NCBI GenBank assembly: GCA_003278845.1
Contig: QCCX01000001.1
Coordinates: 1-64,000 of the forward strand
Source: Prochlorococcus sp. AG-347-O22
GTDB lineage: Bacteria > Cyanobacteriota > Cyanobacteriia > PCC-6307 > Cyanobiaceae
Length of the DNA: 64,000 nucleotides
Direction: 5' to 3'
Both the position numbers and the translations under genes were made by a program. The notes beneath the pieces were generated by a model. That model had not been told where the DNA came from and did not search any database. It saw only the letters and a list, made by a program, of their open reading frames with translations. This document shows positions 29,290 to 38,814 of the stretch, piece after piece (within the stretch, counting starts at the first letter, position 1; every line of letters starts with the position of its first letter).

Positions 29290-30168
29290 CTATAATAATT
29301 TTTTATATCTTCCAATGGTAAACCTACCAATACCTGAGAGATCTTTCACAATTTCTATTGATGTAAATTTATTTTTAATAAGTAGTTGTTTTACTTTTTC
29401 ACTTTGATCAAAATGATTCTCTAAAATTAACCAACCATTCTCTTTTAAGAATAATGGTGCTTTATGTACGATTTCCCTAATATGTTTTAAACCATCTTCG
29501 CCACCTAGTAAAGCAACTTTAGGTTCGAAATTCTTAACTTCTTTAGGTAATTTTTCATAAGTATCTCTGGGAATATATGGCGGGTTTGAAATAGCGAAGT
29601 CTAATTTCCCTTTAAAACTTTCAAGAGGTGACCACCAATTTCCACAATAAAATTTCAAATTTGATTGTTTAGAAGAATTTATAAAATTTTTATTGGCTAT
29701 TTCTAATGCATCATGTTCTATATCAGTTGCTACTCCCTTACTTAATGGATAAGCCAATGCCAAAGCAATACTAATTGCACCTGATCCAGTTCCTAATTCA
29801 GCAAAAAATAATTTTTCTGATTTCTTCCGAAATATATTGAAGACGATATCAACTATGAGCTCAGTTTCTGATCTGGGAATGAGTACTTTGTTTGTAACTT
29901 TTAATTTTAAATCTCTCCAAAAAGTTATGCCACAAAGGTATTGAATTGGGCAAGATTTTAGTAAATGATCATCCCAAACAGATTCTAAGAATTCTAGATT
30001 TTTTTTTAAATGTATGTTTTCCTTAGGATTTATACTTTTCAAGTTTAGATCGCTAGTCGATATACCGCCTATACAATCAAGTAAAACGGCAAAAGATGGT
30101 TGATCCCCTCCTTTAGAAAGTTGCTTTTTTTTCCAAAATAAAAATTCTTCTACAGAAATGCAAAGCAT
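29290..30168 (-). CDS. prmC: Release-factor glutamine N5-methyltransferase (PrmC/HemK)
   Basis: The 292-residue SAM-dependent enzyme methylates the GGQ glutamine of class I release factors. FFAELGTGSGAISIALALAY is the SAM-binding loop, and AISNPPYIPRDTYEKLP holds the NPPY catalytic motif. The N-terminal helical domain with YLCGITFWRDLKL and LIPRSETELIV is intact. It is upstream of tsaC in a likely two-gene operon for translation accuracy. Confidence 0.95.
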   Translation of the reverse strand: MLCISVEEFLFWKKKQLSKGGDQPSFAVLLDCIGGISTSDLNLKSINPKENIHLKKNLEFLESVWDDHLLKSCPIQYLCGITFWRDLKLKVTNKVLIPRSETELIVDIVFNIFRKKSEKLFFAELGTGSGAISIALALAYPLSKGVATDIEHDALEIANKNFINSSKQSNLKFYCGNWWSPLESFKGKLDFAISNPPYIPRDTYEKLPKEVKNFEPKVALLGGEDGLKHIREIVHKAPLFLKENGWLILENHFDQSEKVKQLLIKNKFTSIEIVKDLSGIGRFTIGRYKKLL

Positions 30169-30179
30169 TTATTAAAGTA

Positions 30180-30332
30180 TTAGCGTTTTGGCCCAAGCCT
30201 ACCTTTACTAGAGTCAGAGTAGAAGCTTGATTTTTCTCCATCTTGTGTAGAAATAAATAAACCTATCAGGAATATTGTTGGCACCCCTACAAATAAAAGA
30301 CTAGCTACGAATCCAAAGTTAGTTGTTTCCAT
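30180..30332 (-). CDS. psbM: Photosystem II reaction-centre protein M (PsbM), C-terminally extended
   Basis: The 50-residue protein starts METTNFGFVASLLFVGVPTI and has one membrane span, matching PsbM at the PSII dimer interface. Most cyanobacterial PsbM proteins end soon after the span. This one continues with about 20 polar residues including SSFYSDSSKGRLGPKR, as in other Prochlorococcus PsbM. It lies between prmC and a ferredoxin gene on the same strand. Confidence 0.93.
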   Translation of the reverse strand: METTNFGFVASLLFVGVPTIFLIGLFISTQDGEKSSFYSDSSKGRLGPKR

Positions 30333-30437
30333 TTAATTGGTAGTTCTATATTTAAGTATTAAGACTATAGACGTATAACTTGGAATAAAGTGGAAAAATA
30401 AACAAATTTTATAAACTGATTAACAGTCTTAAACAAT

Positions 30438-30800
30438 TTATCGCGGTAATTTTTTATTTTCACTAATTTTTTTTAGTTCTTCCAAATTTGAGGGGGGGGA
30501 TTGAGGTTTTGTTAAAATTACGGCAGATGATTTTATCAATGTTTGACATGCAAGGCGCCAATTTTCTGGTCTATTTTTTAGTTTTTCTTCTTCAACAGAT
30601 GTAAGAGGACTCAAAGAATTTTTATTTCCACCTTCAACTGAAATAAAACAAGTACTGCATTGTCCTGCTCCTCCGCAATTTCCTAAAATACCTTTTAGTC
30701 CATAAAGTTGTAAGTTTTCTTTCATTACCAATTCCCTTAAATTTTCGCCAGGATTACATTGAACCTCTAAATCCTCACGGATAAATCTGATAGTTGCCAT
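30438..30800 (-). CDS. [2Fe-2S] ferredoxin-like protein
   Basis: The 120-residue protein has a ferredoxin beta-grasp fold with cysteines C42, C48, C51 and C85, seen in NCGGAGQCSTCFISV and RLACQTL. The first loop has six residues between C42 and C48 in place of the usual four-Cys spacing of PetF, so it belongs to the chloroplast-type relatives with a C-terminal extension (tail rich in Pro, Glu and Lys). It probably transfers electrons in the cytoplasm; the partner is unknown. Confidence 0.85.
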   Translation of the reverse strand: MATIRFIREDLEVQCNPGENLRELVMKENLQLYGLKGILGNCGGAGQCSTCFISVEGGNKNSLSPLTSVEEEKLKNRPENWRLACQTLIKSSAVILTKPQSPPSNLEELKKISENKKLPR

Positions 30801-30970
30801 TTTTTTAGTTATTTTTCTTATTTTGGCGTTTTACTTTGAGAATTGTGACCAAAATATTAACAATTTTTAGCTAAATATTCCTTGTAAACTCAGTCCTGCA
30901 AATTGATTTACCCAATTTTTACAAGAAAATAAATTTATTTACAAAAATCCCTCAAAGACTAAAAAACCCT

Positions 30971-30976
30971 TACTAT
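30971..30976 (+). promoter_or_regulatory. Possible -10 element for psbB
   Basis: TACTAT lies 46 bases upstream of the psbB start, in an AT-rich leader after AAAAACCCT. It fits a sigma70-type -10 box. No clear -35 box is visible, which is common for Prochlorococcus promoters. Confidence 0.3.
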
Positions 30977-31022
30977 CGTGATGTTTAGCTGTTTATTCAG
31001 CATAGTTACTAGAAATTAACCG

Positions 31023-32546
31023 ATGGGATTGCCTTGGTATCGAGTTCACACGGTAGTTATTAATGACCCAGGTCGACTACTCGCTGTGCATCTTATGCAT
31101 ACTGCATTATTAGCCGGCTGGGCCGGTTCTATGGCTCTTTATGAATTAGCCATTTTTGATCCTTCTGATGCTGTTCTCAATCCAATGTGGAGACAGGGGA
31201 TGTACGTTATGCCTTTCATGGCAAGACTTGGTATTACAAGTAGTTGGAACGGATGGGATATTACAGGTGCTACAGGAGTTGATCCTGGATTCTGGAGTTT
31301 TGAAGGTGTTGCAGCAGCACACATAGTTTTCAGTGGACTATTGATGTTGGCATCCATTTGGCACTGGACATATTGGGATTTGGATCTATGGGAAGATTCA
31401 AGAACTGGTGAGCCTGCTCTTGATTTGCCAAGAATATTTGGAATTCACCTTCTCCTAGCTGGTCTTACATGCTTTGGTTTTGGAGCTTTCCATTGTGCAA
31501 ACGTTGGGATTTGGGTTTCAGATCCTTATGGTTTAACTGGTCATGTAGAGCCAGTTGCCCCTTCCTGGGGAGTAGAAGGATTTAATCCCTTTAATCCGGG
31601 AGGAATTGTTGCTAATCATATTGCTGCTGGACTAATGGGTATTATTGGGGGGATTTTTCACATTACCAATAGACCCGGAGAAAGACTTTATAGAGCATTA
31701 AAACTTGGAAGTCTTGAAGGAGTTCTAGCTAGTGCACTAGCTGCTGTTTTATTTGTTTCTTTCGTTGTTGCAGGAACAATGTGGTACGGTTCAGCTACTA
31801 CACCAGTCGAATTATTTGGTCCTACCAGATATCAATGGGATTCAGGTTATTTCAAAACTGAAATCAATAGAAGGGTTCAAGCTGCTATTGACGATGGTGC
31901 CACTAAAGAAGAGGCATATGCATCGATTCCAGAGAAATTAGCATTCTACGATTATGTTGGTAATAGTCCTGCAAAAGGTGGCCTATTCAGAGTTGGAGCT
32001 CTTGTTAATGGTGATGGTTTACCAACTGGTTGGCAAGGTCACATTGCTTTTCAAGACAAAGAAGGTAACGAATTAGAAGTTAGAAGAATACCTAATTTCT
32101 TTGAAAACTTTCCTGTCATTCTTGAAGACAAAGAAGGTAATGTAAGAGCAGATATTCCATTTAGAAGAGCTGAAGCAAAGTATTCATTTGAACAAACTGG
32201 AATTACTGCAACTATCTATGGAGGCGATCTGAATGGACAAACATTTACTGATCCTGCAGTAGTAAAAAGATTAGCTAGAAAGGCTCAACTTGGAGAGGCC
32301 TTCAAGTTTGACAGAGAAACTTATAAATCTGACGGTGTATTCCGAAGCTCACCAAGAGCGTGGTTTACATATGCACATTTATGTTTCGGATTGCTATTCT
32401 TGTTTGGCCACTGGTGGCACGCTTCAAGAACTCTTTACAGAAATTCCTTTGCTGGTATTGATGCTGAGATTGGCGACCAAGTTGAATTTGGTTTGTTCAA
32501 GAAGCTTGGTGACGAAACCACAAGAAGAATCCCAGGAAGGGTTTAA
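31023..32546 (+). CDS. psbB: Photosystem II core antenna CP47 (PsbB)
   Basis: The 507-residue chlorophyll-binding protein starts [20 protein letters not shown] and has six membrane spans with chlorophyll-ligating His residues (for example [20 protein letters not shown] and [14 protein letters not shown]). The large lumenal loop lies at about residues 258-450. It passes light energy to the PSII reaction centre. psbT follows directly, the standard psbB-psbT pair. Confidence 0.98.
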   Translation: MGLPWYRVHTVVINDPGRLLAVHLMHTALLAGWAGSMALYELAIFDPSDAVLNPMWRQGMYVMPFMARLGITSSWNGWDITGATGVDPGFWSFEGVAAAHIVFSGLLMLASIWHWTYWDLDLWEDSRTGEPALDLPRIFGIHLLLAGLTCFGFGAFHCANVGIWVSDPYGLTGHVEPVAPSWGVEGFNPFNPGGIVANHIAAGLMGIIGGIFHITNRPGERLYRALKLGSLEGVLASALAAVLFVSFVVAGTMWYGSATTPVELFGPTRYQWDSGYFKTEINRRVQAAIDDGATKEEAYASIPEKLAFYDYVGNSPAKGGLFRVGALVNGDGLPTGWQGHIAFQDKEGNELEVRRIPNFFENFPVILEDKEGNVRADIPFRRAEAKYSFEQTGITATIYGGDLNGQTFTDPAVVKRLARKAQLGEAFKFDRETYKSDGVFRSSPRAWFTYAHLCFGLLFLFGHWWHASRTLYRNSFAGIDAEIGDQVEFGLFKKLGDETTRRIPGRV

Positions 32547-32569
32547 ACTAAACTTTATTATTTAATCTT

Positions 32570-32668
32570 ATGGAAGCTTTTGCTTACGTTCTTATTTTAA
32601 CTCTCGCAGTTGTTACCTTATTCTTTGCTGTCGCCTTTAGAGACCCACCTAAATTTGATAGAAAATGA
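32570..32668 (+). CDS. psbT: Photosystem II protein T (PsbT)
   Basis: The 32-residue single-span protein [20 protein letters not shown] followed by [12 protein letters not shown] matches PsbT, which sits at the PSII dimer interface. It starts 23 bases after psbB, and a strong terminator follows, ending the psbB-psbT transcript. Confidence 0.96.
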   Translation: MEAFAYVLILTLAVVTLFFAVAFRDPPKFDRK

Positions 32669-32677
32669 ATTAAGAAA

Positions 32678-32707
32678 AAAAACCTCTTTAACAAGAGGTT
32701 TTTTTTT
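32678..32707 (+). terminator. Rho-independent terminator of psbB-psbT
   Basis: AAAAACCTCTT pairs perfectly with AAGAGGTTTTT around loop TAAC and runs into further T residues. It is ten bases after the psbT stop. Confidence 0.9.
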
Positions 32708-32767
32708 ACTTTTCATAATCAAGATATTACTCTACTATTAGAGTTGAAGTGCAGCTTATTTCACCAC

Positions 32768-33247
32768 ATGCAGTGTCCAACCTGTCAAAACACAGATAGC
32801 AGAGTTTTGGAATCAAGATCTGCTGATAGTGGTAAAAGTGTTCGAAGAAGAAGAGAGTGCTTAAATTGCAGCTTTAGATTTACAACTTACGAAAGAGTAG
32901 AATCAATGCCAGTTTCAGTTATAAAAAAAGATGGTGGCAGAGAATTATTTGATAAACAAAAACTATTTACTGGTATATCAAGAGCTTGCGAGAAGACTAA
33001 CTTCAGTAGTGAAGCAATTATTAATTTCGTAGATGGAATTGAATCGCAAATCGTCCAAGATTCTAATAAAGATATTAAGTCCTCACGTATCGGAGAATTA
33101 ATACTTAAAAATCTTAGGAAAGAAAACGAAGTCGCTTATATAAGATATGCCTCAGTTTACAGAAAATTTAATGGTGTAAAAGATTTTATTTCTACTCTTG
33201 AATCCTTAAAAGGAAGTTCTAAAAACCAATTCGCTTCAATTTCATAA
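32768..33247 (+). CDS. nrdR: Transcriptional repressor NrdR
   Basis: The 159-residue regulator starts [17 protein letters not shown] and has a zinc ribbon (CPTC and CLNC) followed by an ATP-cone domain ([20 protein letters not shown]). NrdR senses dATP/ATP and represses ribonucleotide reductase genes. The family start MQCPTC sets ATG 32768, although the frame extends upstream to 32744. It lies alone between the psbT terminator and rps1. Confidence 0.95.
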   Translation: MQCPTCQNTDSRVLESRSADSGKSVRRRRECLNCSFRFTTYERVESMPVSVIKKDGGRELFDKQKLFTGISRACEKTNFSSEAIINFVDGIESQIVQDSNKDIKSSRIGELILKNLRKENEVAYIRYASVYRKFNGVKDFISTLESLKGSSKNQFASIS

Positions 33248-33326
33248 AATACAGCATCTTTAAGTGTAGAATACATAACACAAATGTTTTTGCTACTGGT
33301 TTGCAGGCTAGTAACATTCCTTTCTA

Positions 33327-33341
33327 ACTACCTTAGGTAGT
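33327..33341 (+). promoter_or_regulatory. Small hairpin in the rps1 leader
   Basis: ACTACC, TTA, GGTAGT forms a perfect 6-bp stem, 15 bases before the rps1 start. Ribosomal-protein S1 leaders in other bacteria bind S1 for feedback, so this is a candidate translational control element; that role is inferred. Confidence 0.35.
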
Positions 33342-33355
33342 CTGCGATACGACAA

Positions 33356-34447
33356 ATGAACGAAAATTCTTCCCAAACCATTAAAGAACTTTCTGAGGAT
33401 CAAGAAATTAAAAATTCGTCTGAGTTAGATAAAGATTCAGCATCCCAAAATGAGGAAGATTTATCATTCGAGAAGAGCGATATCCCTTCAGCAGATTCTT
33501 CCTCTAGCAGAACAAATACGGATTTTGACAACGCAGGATTCACACAAGAAGAATTTGCTTCACTTTTGGGTAAGTATGACTATAACTTTAAGCCTGGCGA
33601 TCTAGTTAAAGGTACCGTTTTTGCGCTAGAGCCCAAAGGGGCCATGATAGATATAGGGGCAAAAACAGCCGCTTTTATGCCTGTTCAGGAGGTCTCAATA
33701 AATAGAGTAGAAGGACTTAACGATGTTTTACAACCTTCAGAAAGTAGAGAATTCTTCATAATGAGCGAAGAAAATGAAGATGGCCAATTAGCCCTCTCTA
33801 TTAGAAGAATTGAATATCAAAGAGCATGGGAAAGGGTAAGACAACTCCAAAAAGAAGATGCAACTATATATTCTGAAGTTTTTGCAACAAACAGAGGAGG
33901 AGCTCTTGTCAGGGTAGAAGGCCTGAGAGGTTTTATTCCAGGCTCTCATATAAGTGCTCGAAAAATTAAAGATGACTTAGAAGGAGAATATTTACCTTTA
34001 AAATTTCTCGAAGTTGATGAAGAGAGAAATAGATTAGTACTAAGTCATAGAAGAGCTTTGGTTGAGAAAAAAATGAACCGACTTGAGGTAGGCGAAGTTG
34101 TTGTTGGTTCTGTAAAAGGTATTAAACCTTATGGAGCCTTTATTGATATTGGTGGAGTTAGTGGACTATTGCACATTTCTGAGATTAGTCATGAACATAT
34201 TGAGACTCCACATAATATTTTAAATGTGAGTGACCAAATGAAAGTTATGATAATTGACCTTGATTCAGAAAGAGGACGAATTTCATTATCTACTAAAGCA
34301 CTTGAACCTGAGCCAGGTGATATGTTAACAGATCCTCAAAAAGTTTTTAATAAAGCTGAAGAAATGGCTGCGAAATACAAACAAATGTTATTTGAACAAA
34401 CTGACGATAACGAAGAGATCTCCACAGCGTCCGCTGAAACAGTATAA
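33356..34447 (+). CDS. rpsA: 30S ribosomal protein S1
   Basis: The 363-residue protein has an acidic, Ser-rich N-terminus (about residues 1-70). Three S1 RNA-binding domains follow, with DLVKGTVFALEPKGAMIDIG, YSEVFATNRGGALVRVEGLR and GEVVVGSVKGIKPYGAFIDI. Cyanobacterial and plastid S1 carry three domains in place of the six of E. coli. It helps mRNA bind the 30S subunit. A second S1-like gene exists in cyanobacteria but is not in this window. Confidence 0.95.
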   Translation: MNENSSQTIKELSEDQEIKNSSELDKDSASQNEEDLSFEKSDIPSADSSSSRTNTDFDNAGFTQEEFASLLGKYDYNFKPGDLVKGTVFALEPKGAMIDIGAKTAAFMPVQEVSINRVEGLNDVLQPSESREFFIMSEENEDGQLALSIRRIEYQRAWERVRQLQKEDATIYSEVFATNRGGALVRVEGLRGFIPGSHISARKIKDDLEGEYLPLKFLEVDEERNRLVLSHRRALVEKKMNRLEVGEVVVGSVKGIKPYGAFIDIGGVSGLLHISEISHEHIETPHNILNVSDQMKVMIIDLDSERGRISLSTKALEPEPGDMLTDPQKVFNKAEEMAAKYKQMLFEQTDDNEEISTASAETV

Positions 34448-34580
34448 ATTTACTTTTTTTGCGCACTAATATCAGAATTTAAACATCATTATTCTTTTTC
34501 AAGCTTTATTTAATTTACAAAAATTGATTTGTAAAGATAATCTATTTTAGGATACTTTCTAACTTCAAAATTATTTGTAA

Positions 34581-35822
34581 ATGAGTGATTTCATTTTCAC
34601 TTCGGAATCCGTTACTGAAGGGCATCCTGACAAAATATGTGATCAAATTAGTGACGCTGTTTTAGATGCTTTATTGACAGAAGATCCTGAGAGCAGAGTT
34701 GCATGCGAAACTGTTGTTAATACGGGTCTTTGTTTACTTACTGGAGAAATAACTTCAAAAGCAAAAGTCGATTATATAAAACTTGTTAGAAATGTAATTA
34801 AAGAAATTGGATATGAAGGCCATAGAGCAGGTGGTTTTGACGCGAATAGTTGTGCTGTTTTAGTAGCACTTGACGAACAATCACCTGATATTTCGCAAGG
34901 AGTAAACGAAGCGGATGATATTAACGATGATTTGGAAGTTAATACCGGAGCTGGAGACCAAGGCATAATGTTCGGCTATGCATGCGATGAGACGCCTGAA
35001 TTAATGCCCTTACCGATTAGCTTGGCACATAGATTAGCCATTCAACTTGCCAAAGTGAGGCATGAAGAAGTGCTTAATTATCTACTACCTGATGGTAAAA
35101 CTCAAGTAAGTATTGATTACGAAAAAGGTTTACCAGTCTCTATTAACACGATTTTAATTTCAACTCAACATAATCCTGAGATTGATGGAATAACTAATGA
35201 AGAAGAAATACGTCAAAGAATAAAAGAAGATTTATGGACGCATGTTGTAATTCCTGCTACTGAAGATTTAGAAATCAAACCAAACATCAGCAAGACAAGA
35301 TTTCTAGTAAACCCCACTGGAAAATTTGTCGTAGGAGGGCCTCAAGGAGATGCAGGGCTAACTGGTAGAAAAATTATTGTAGATACTTATGGTGGATATG
35401 CAAGACACGGAGGAGGAGCATTTTCTGGTAAAGATCCTACAAAAGTAGATAGATCAGCCGCTTATGCAGCACGTTATGTAGCTAAAAGCATAGTTAAGGC
35501 AAAATTGGCAAAAAAAGTAGAAGTACAATTAAGTTATGCAATTGGAGTAGCAAAACCAATATCCATTCTCGTGGAAACTTTTGATACAGGTGTTATTTCA
35601 CAAGCTAATTTGACTGAGCTAATTAAAGAGCACTTTGATTTAAGACCTGCAGCAATAATAAAAGAATTTAACTTAAGAAATCTACCCAAAAAAATGGGAG
35701 GTAAATTTTTTCGGAAGACTGCTTCCTATGGACATTTTGGCAGAAGAGATCTAGAGCTCCCTTGGGAAAATGTAGAAGAAAAAGCAGCCCAATTAGCAGA
35801 GGCTTCCAAAATCTTTTTATAA
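34581..35822 (+). CDS. metK: S-adenosylmethionine synthetase (MetK)
   Basis: The 413-residue enzyme makes SAM from methionine and ATP. Signature segments are [39 protein letters not shown] (the GAGDQG hexapeptide) and [19 protein letters not shown], with the P-loop-like motif. No SAM riboswitch is visible in the 134-base leader. The next gene, a sugar kinase, starts after 12 bases. Confidence 0.98.
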   Translation: MSDFIFTSESVTEGHPDKICDQISDAVLDALLTEDPESRVACETVVNTGLCLLTGEITSKAKVDYIKLVRNVIKEIGYEGHRAGGFDANSCAVLVALDEQSPDISQGVNEADDINDDLEVNTGAGDQGIMFGYACDETPELMPLPISLAHRLAIQLAKVRHEEVLNYLLPDGKTQVSIDYEKGLPVSINTILISTQHNPEIDGITNEEEIRQRIKEDLWTHVVIPATEDLEIKPNISKTRFLVNPTGKFVVGGPQGDAGLTGRKIIVDTYGGYARHGGGAFSGKDPTKVDRSAAYAARYVAKSIVKAKLAKKVEVQLSYAIGVAKPISILVETFDTGVISQANLTELIKEHFDLRPAAIIKEFNLRNLPKKMGGKFFRKTASYGHFGRRDLELPWENVEEKAAQLAEASKIFL

Positions 35823-35834
35823 AATAATTTTTCT

Positions 35835-37064
35835 ATGCCTTATGATTTTTATGGAGGGTTAGATTTTGGAACAAGTGGTGCAAGAATATCAATAATTAAT
35901 CCGCATAAGAAATTAGTATATTCCAATTCAGTACCTTATTCATATAGCTTTAAAAATCCAAATTCTTGGATCAATTCCTGTGAAAATCTCTTAGTTAATT
36001 TGCCTATTGAGGTAAAAAGTAACCTTAATAAATTGGCTATCTCCGGCACCTCTGGAACTTTAACAGCATCAAATTTGCAAGGAGAACCCATAGGAGAAGC
36101 AATACCTTATGACCAAGCATGTAATGAAAATAAAATCCTTCTTGAATCACTAACTGCTGAAGAAGATCATCTGCGAACTCCATACAGTAGTCTTGCTAAA
36201 GCGTTAAAACTAATAGATAAATATGGGTCAAATATACTTTTACGACATCAATCTGATTGGATCACTGGTTGGTTTTTAAAAGATTGGACTCATGGAGAAG
36301 AAGGTAATAATCTAAAACTTGGTTGGGATCTAACAAAAGAATCATGGCCAAATAGCTATCTCAATACTTCATGGCAAAAATGTCTACCTCAAATAATAAA
36401 AAGTGGAAAAATTATTGGACAAGTGAATTTTGATTTAGCAGAGAGACTTAAATTGAATAAGAAATTAATATTAATCTCAGGCACCACTGACTCTAATGCA
36501 AGTTTAATAGCTGCAGGTTTAGGTAAAGAAGATGGTCTCACAGTGTTAGGAACAACTATTGTTGTTAAAAAAGTTATTGATAACCCTATAAAAAAACCAG
36601 GGATTACAAACCATAAAGTAAACGGCAACTGGATATGTGGAGGGGCATCAAACGCAGGATGCGGTATCTTGTCTAAGTTTTTTTCTGATTTAGAAATAAA
36701 GGAGCTCAGTCGACAAATAAATCCATCAAAAAACACTTCTTTAAATCTTTTACCTCTTAATAGTAAAGGAGAAAGATTTCCTGTTAATAATTCTAATTTA
36801 GAGCCGATACTTGGTCCAAGGCCAGTAAGCGACTCACTTTATTTACATTCATTATTAGAAGGGCTAGCTAAAATTGAATTGAAAGGATGGGAAAAACTAG
36901 GAGAACTAACAGGTTCACTTCCAAAAAAAATTATTACTATTGGTGGAGGTTCAAAAAACCCTCAGTGGAGAAAAATAAGAGAACAAATTATCAATATACC
37001 AATAGTTTCATGTAAAAAAACTACTTCATTTGGTACTGCTTTATTAGCGATTGACTCAAAATAA
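35835..37064 (+). CDS. FGGY-family carbohydrate kinase
   Basis: The 409-residue kinase has the ribonuclease-H-like ATPase fold. YGGLDFGTSGARISI at the start binds phosphate, LAISGTSGTLTA and DQACNENK follow, and the late IITIGGGSKNPQWR is the adenosine motif. The family phosphorylates sugars such as xylulose, ribulose or glycerol. The substrate is not evident, and at 409 residues it is shorter than typical xylulokinases. It follows metK closely, but no functional link is known. Confidence 0.88.
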   Translation: MPYDFYGGLDFGTSGARISIINPHKKLVYSNSVPYSYSFKNPNSWINSCENLLVNLPIEVKSNLNKLAISGTSGTLTASNLQGEPIGEAIPYDQACNENKILLESLTAEEDHLRTPYSSLAKALKLIDKYGSNILLRHQSDWITGWFLKDWTHGEEGNNLKLGWDLTKESWPNSYLNTSWQKCLPQIIKSGKIIGQVNFDLAERLKLNKKLILISGTTDSNASLIAAGLGKEDGLTVLGTTIVVKKVIDNPIKKPGITNHKVNGNWICGGASNAGCGILSKFFSDLEIKELSRQINPSKNTSLNLLPLNSKGERFPVNNSNLEPILGPRPVSDSLYLHSLLEGLAKIELKGWEKLGELTGSLPKKIITIGGGSKNPQWRKIREQIINIPIVSCKKTTSFGTALLAIDSK

Positions 37065-37155
37065 AAGTTTTTTTGGATATTTGATAAAGATTTAAAATTT
37101 TTAATTAAAAGGGTTTCACAAACTACACATCTTAATTTAGAGTATATAGGTTAGA

Positions 37156-37228
37156 GCCGGGATAGCTCAGTTGGTAGAGCAGGCGACTGAAAATCGCCGT
37201 GTCCCCAGTTCAAATCTGGGTCCTGGCA
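37156..37228 (+). tRNA. tRNA-Phe (anticodon GAA)
   Basis: The 73-base gene starts GCCGGGATAGCTCAGTTGGT, has anticodon loop ACTGAAAATC and T arm AGTTCAAATCT, and ends TCCTGGCA. The acceptor stem has one G-T wobble. The encoded sequence continues with CCT, so CCA is not encoded. A terminator follows at once. Confidence 0.95.
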
Positions 37229-37233
37229 CCTTT

Positions 37234-37258
37234 AAAACCCCTTCTATGAAGGGGTTTT
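37234..37258 (+). terminator. Rho-independent terminator after tRNA-Phe
   Basis: AAAACCCCTT pairs perfectly with AAGGGGTTTT around loop CTATG, six bases after the tRNA. The symmetric A and T runs would let it act in both directions. Confidence 0.85.
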
Positions 37259-37317
37259 ATATTTTTAAATCGTTTAGAACTCGTTATTTTTTCGTATTTT
37301 TTTATAACTTAAAATTT

Positions 37318-37737
37318 TTAGTTTTCGACTCTGCAGACTTGACTAATAACACCCAAAATTAGTTTATCTCCATTTGGATCTTGCCAATTAGCTAAATCAT
37401 TGAAATTACTATTTGCTTCATCTATTGAGACATCAACATCTCTAAATGATTTTTCAAAACAATTTATATCCATTGTATAGAGAATATCCTTAGTAATTTC
37501 ACTTTTTGTTTTGGGAATAAATTTACTCAATACTCTTACAGAACCATCCTCATTCCTTTTTATACTTTGCCTATCCCATAACTGCTCTCCGTATTCACTT
37601 TTAGGGACTCCAACCCATTCATGAGGCAAAGCTTCTGATTTTTTTATTGAAATACAAAAGAAAACTATAATAGAAAGGACTAAATTAATGATATTTCTAA
37701 AAAATATTGAATTAACTTTATTCTTAGAATGAATCAT
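37318..37737 (-). CDS. Exported hypothetical protein, possibly surface-adhesin-like
   Basis: The 139-residue protein has an N-terminal hydrophobic export segment (about residues 12-32) ending near SEA, then a soluble domain with EWVGVPKSEYGEQLWDRQSI and SVRVLSKFIPKTKSEI. The alternating pattern recalls small beta-rich exported proteins such as the adhesin-E family, but the similarity is weak. One cysteine pair (in INCFEKSF and SQVCRVEN) may form a disulfide. Export is seen; function is unknown. Confidence 0.65.
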   Translation of the reverse strand: MIHSKNKVNSIFFRNIINLVLSIIVFFCISIKKSEALPHEWVGVPKSEYGEQLWDRQSIKRNEDGSVRVLSKFIPKTKSEITKDILYTMDINCFEKSFRDVDVSIDEANSNFNDLANWQDPNGDKLILGVISQVCRVEN

Positions 37738-37883
37738 GACAACTTATGGAATACAAATATTTTTATTAGTAGGAAAAATAAGATTAAAAATTTGTAAAAA
37801 TTTTTATTGATTAGTATTTCTATTATAGATAGAATCAAATATTAAATTAAGAATTTACTTCCAATAAATTTATTAGAAAAATA

Positions 37884-38519
37884 ATGAATAAAATACAGAA
37901 GTTTCTCTCAGTAGTTTTTTTTATAGCAATATTTGTAGTATTGATTTATTTAATCCAAAATTATGGGATTGAACCTCTAAGGAACAAAATAGAAAGTATG
38001 GGGATTTGGGCTCCTTTTGGAATATTCATACTCAGAGGAGTAAGTATTATTTTACCTGCCCTTCCAAGTTCAGCTTATTCTCTGCTAGCTGGTTCATTAC
38101 TAGGATTTCAAAAAGGTTACATGACAATAATCTTTTCTGATATCGTTTTTTGCCAAGCGGCTTTCTTTATCGCAAGAAATTATGGTCGGGTTCCTGTACG
38201 TAATTTAGTAGGCCCGAAAGCAATGCAAAAGATTGAAAGTTTTAATCAAAACCAGCTAGAAGAAAATTTCTTTCTTATGACTGGTCTACTAATGACTGGT
38301 CTTTTTGATTTTCTAAGCTACGCAATTGGTATTGGAGGAACTCGCTGGAAAATATTTACTCCTGCATTATTAATAAGTCTTCTAATTAGTGACTCTATAC
38401 TAGTAGCAGTAGGCGCTGGAGTTAGCCAGGGAGCAGGATTATTTCTAGGGATTGCCTTATTAGGAATGTTTGCTTTAGCGACTATTTCAGGATTGGCAAA
38501 AAATAAAATACCTAAATAA
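37884..38519 (+). CDS. TVP38/TMEM64 (DedA-superfamily) membrane protein
   Basis: The 211-residue integral membrane protein has about five spans. The central motif SIILPALPSSAYSLLAGSLL, then GFQKGYMTIIFSDIVFCQAA, and the later FDFLSYAIGIGGTRWKIFTP match the TVP38/TMEM64/DedA core domain with its re-entrant proline-containing loops. The superfamily is linked to lipid scrambling and membrane homeostasis. Its exact role in cyanobacteria is unknown. Confidence 0.85.
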   Translation: MNKIQKFLSVVFFIAIFVVLIYLIQNYGIEPLRNKIESMGIWAPFGIFILRGVSIILPALPSSAYSLLAGSLLGFQKGYMTIIFSDIVFCQAAFFIARNYGRVPVRNLVGPKAMQKIESFNQNQLEENFFLMTGLLMTGLFDFLSYAIGIGGTRWKIFTPALLISLLISDSILVAVGAGVSQGAGLFLGIALLGMFALATISGLAKNKIPK

Positions 38520-38634
38520 CAATACAGTTGATAATTCTGTAATCAAAGAAAAAGATATGACATTTTCGCAAACAATAACTATATAAATAATGATTCATGC
38601 AAGAATAGAAATCGATTAATTTTAAAGTTATAAG

Positions 38635-38814
38635 ATGACTCCATTTAGACCAACATCATATGATCGCCCTGGAGAACAAATATCAACTACTCCTTCTGGA
38701 TTAAGAGTGACTTCTGCAAAGAGATTAATGGTGGATTCAATGGTAAGAATGATACAAAAAGCAGAAAATCATTCCGTAGAAGATAAACTTGACGAAGAAT
38801 CTAATAATAATTAA
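38635..38814 (+). CDS. 59-residue soluble micro-protein upstream of cpeS
   Basis: ATG 38635 opens a 59-codon frame: [18 protein letters not shown] at the start, a basic helix ([18 protein letters not shown]) and an acidic tail. The polar, structured composition argues for a real gene. Its last 26 bases overlap the start of cpeS in another frame, implying translational coupling. No family is recognised. Confidence 0.6.
   Translation: MTPFRPTSYDRPGEQISTTPSGLRVTSAKRLMVDSMVRMIQKAENHSVEDKLDEESNNN

Noticed and set aside
33337-33350. GTA-N8-TAC match to the NtcA consensus upstream of rps1
   Set aside because: It ends only five bases before the start codon, which is too close for an activator site, and no nitrogen gene follows.
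37171-37362. Open frame of 63 codons
   Set aside because: It runs through tRNA-Phe and its terminator.
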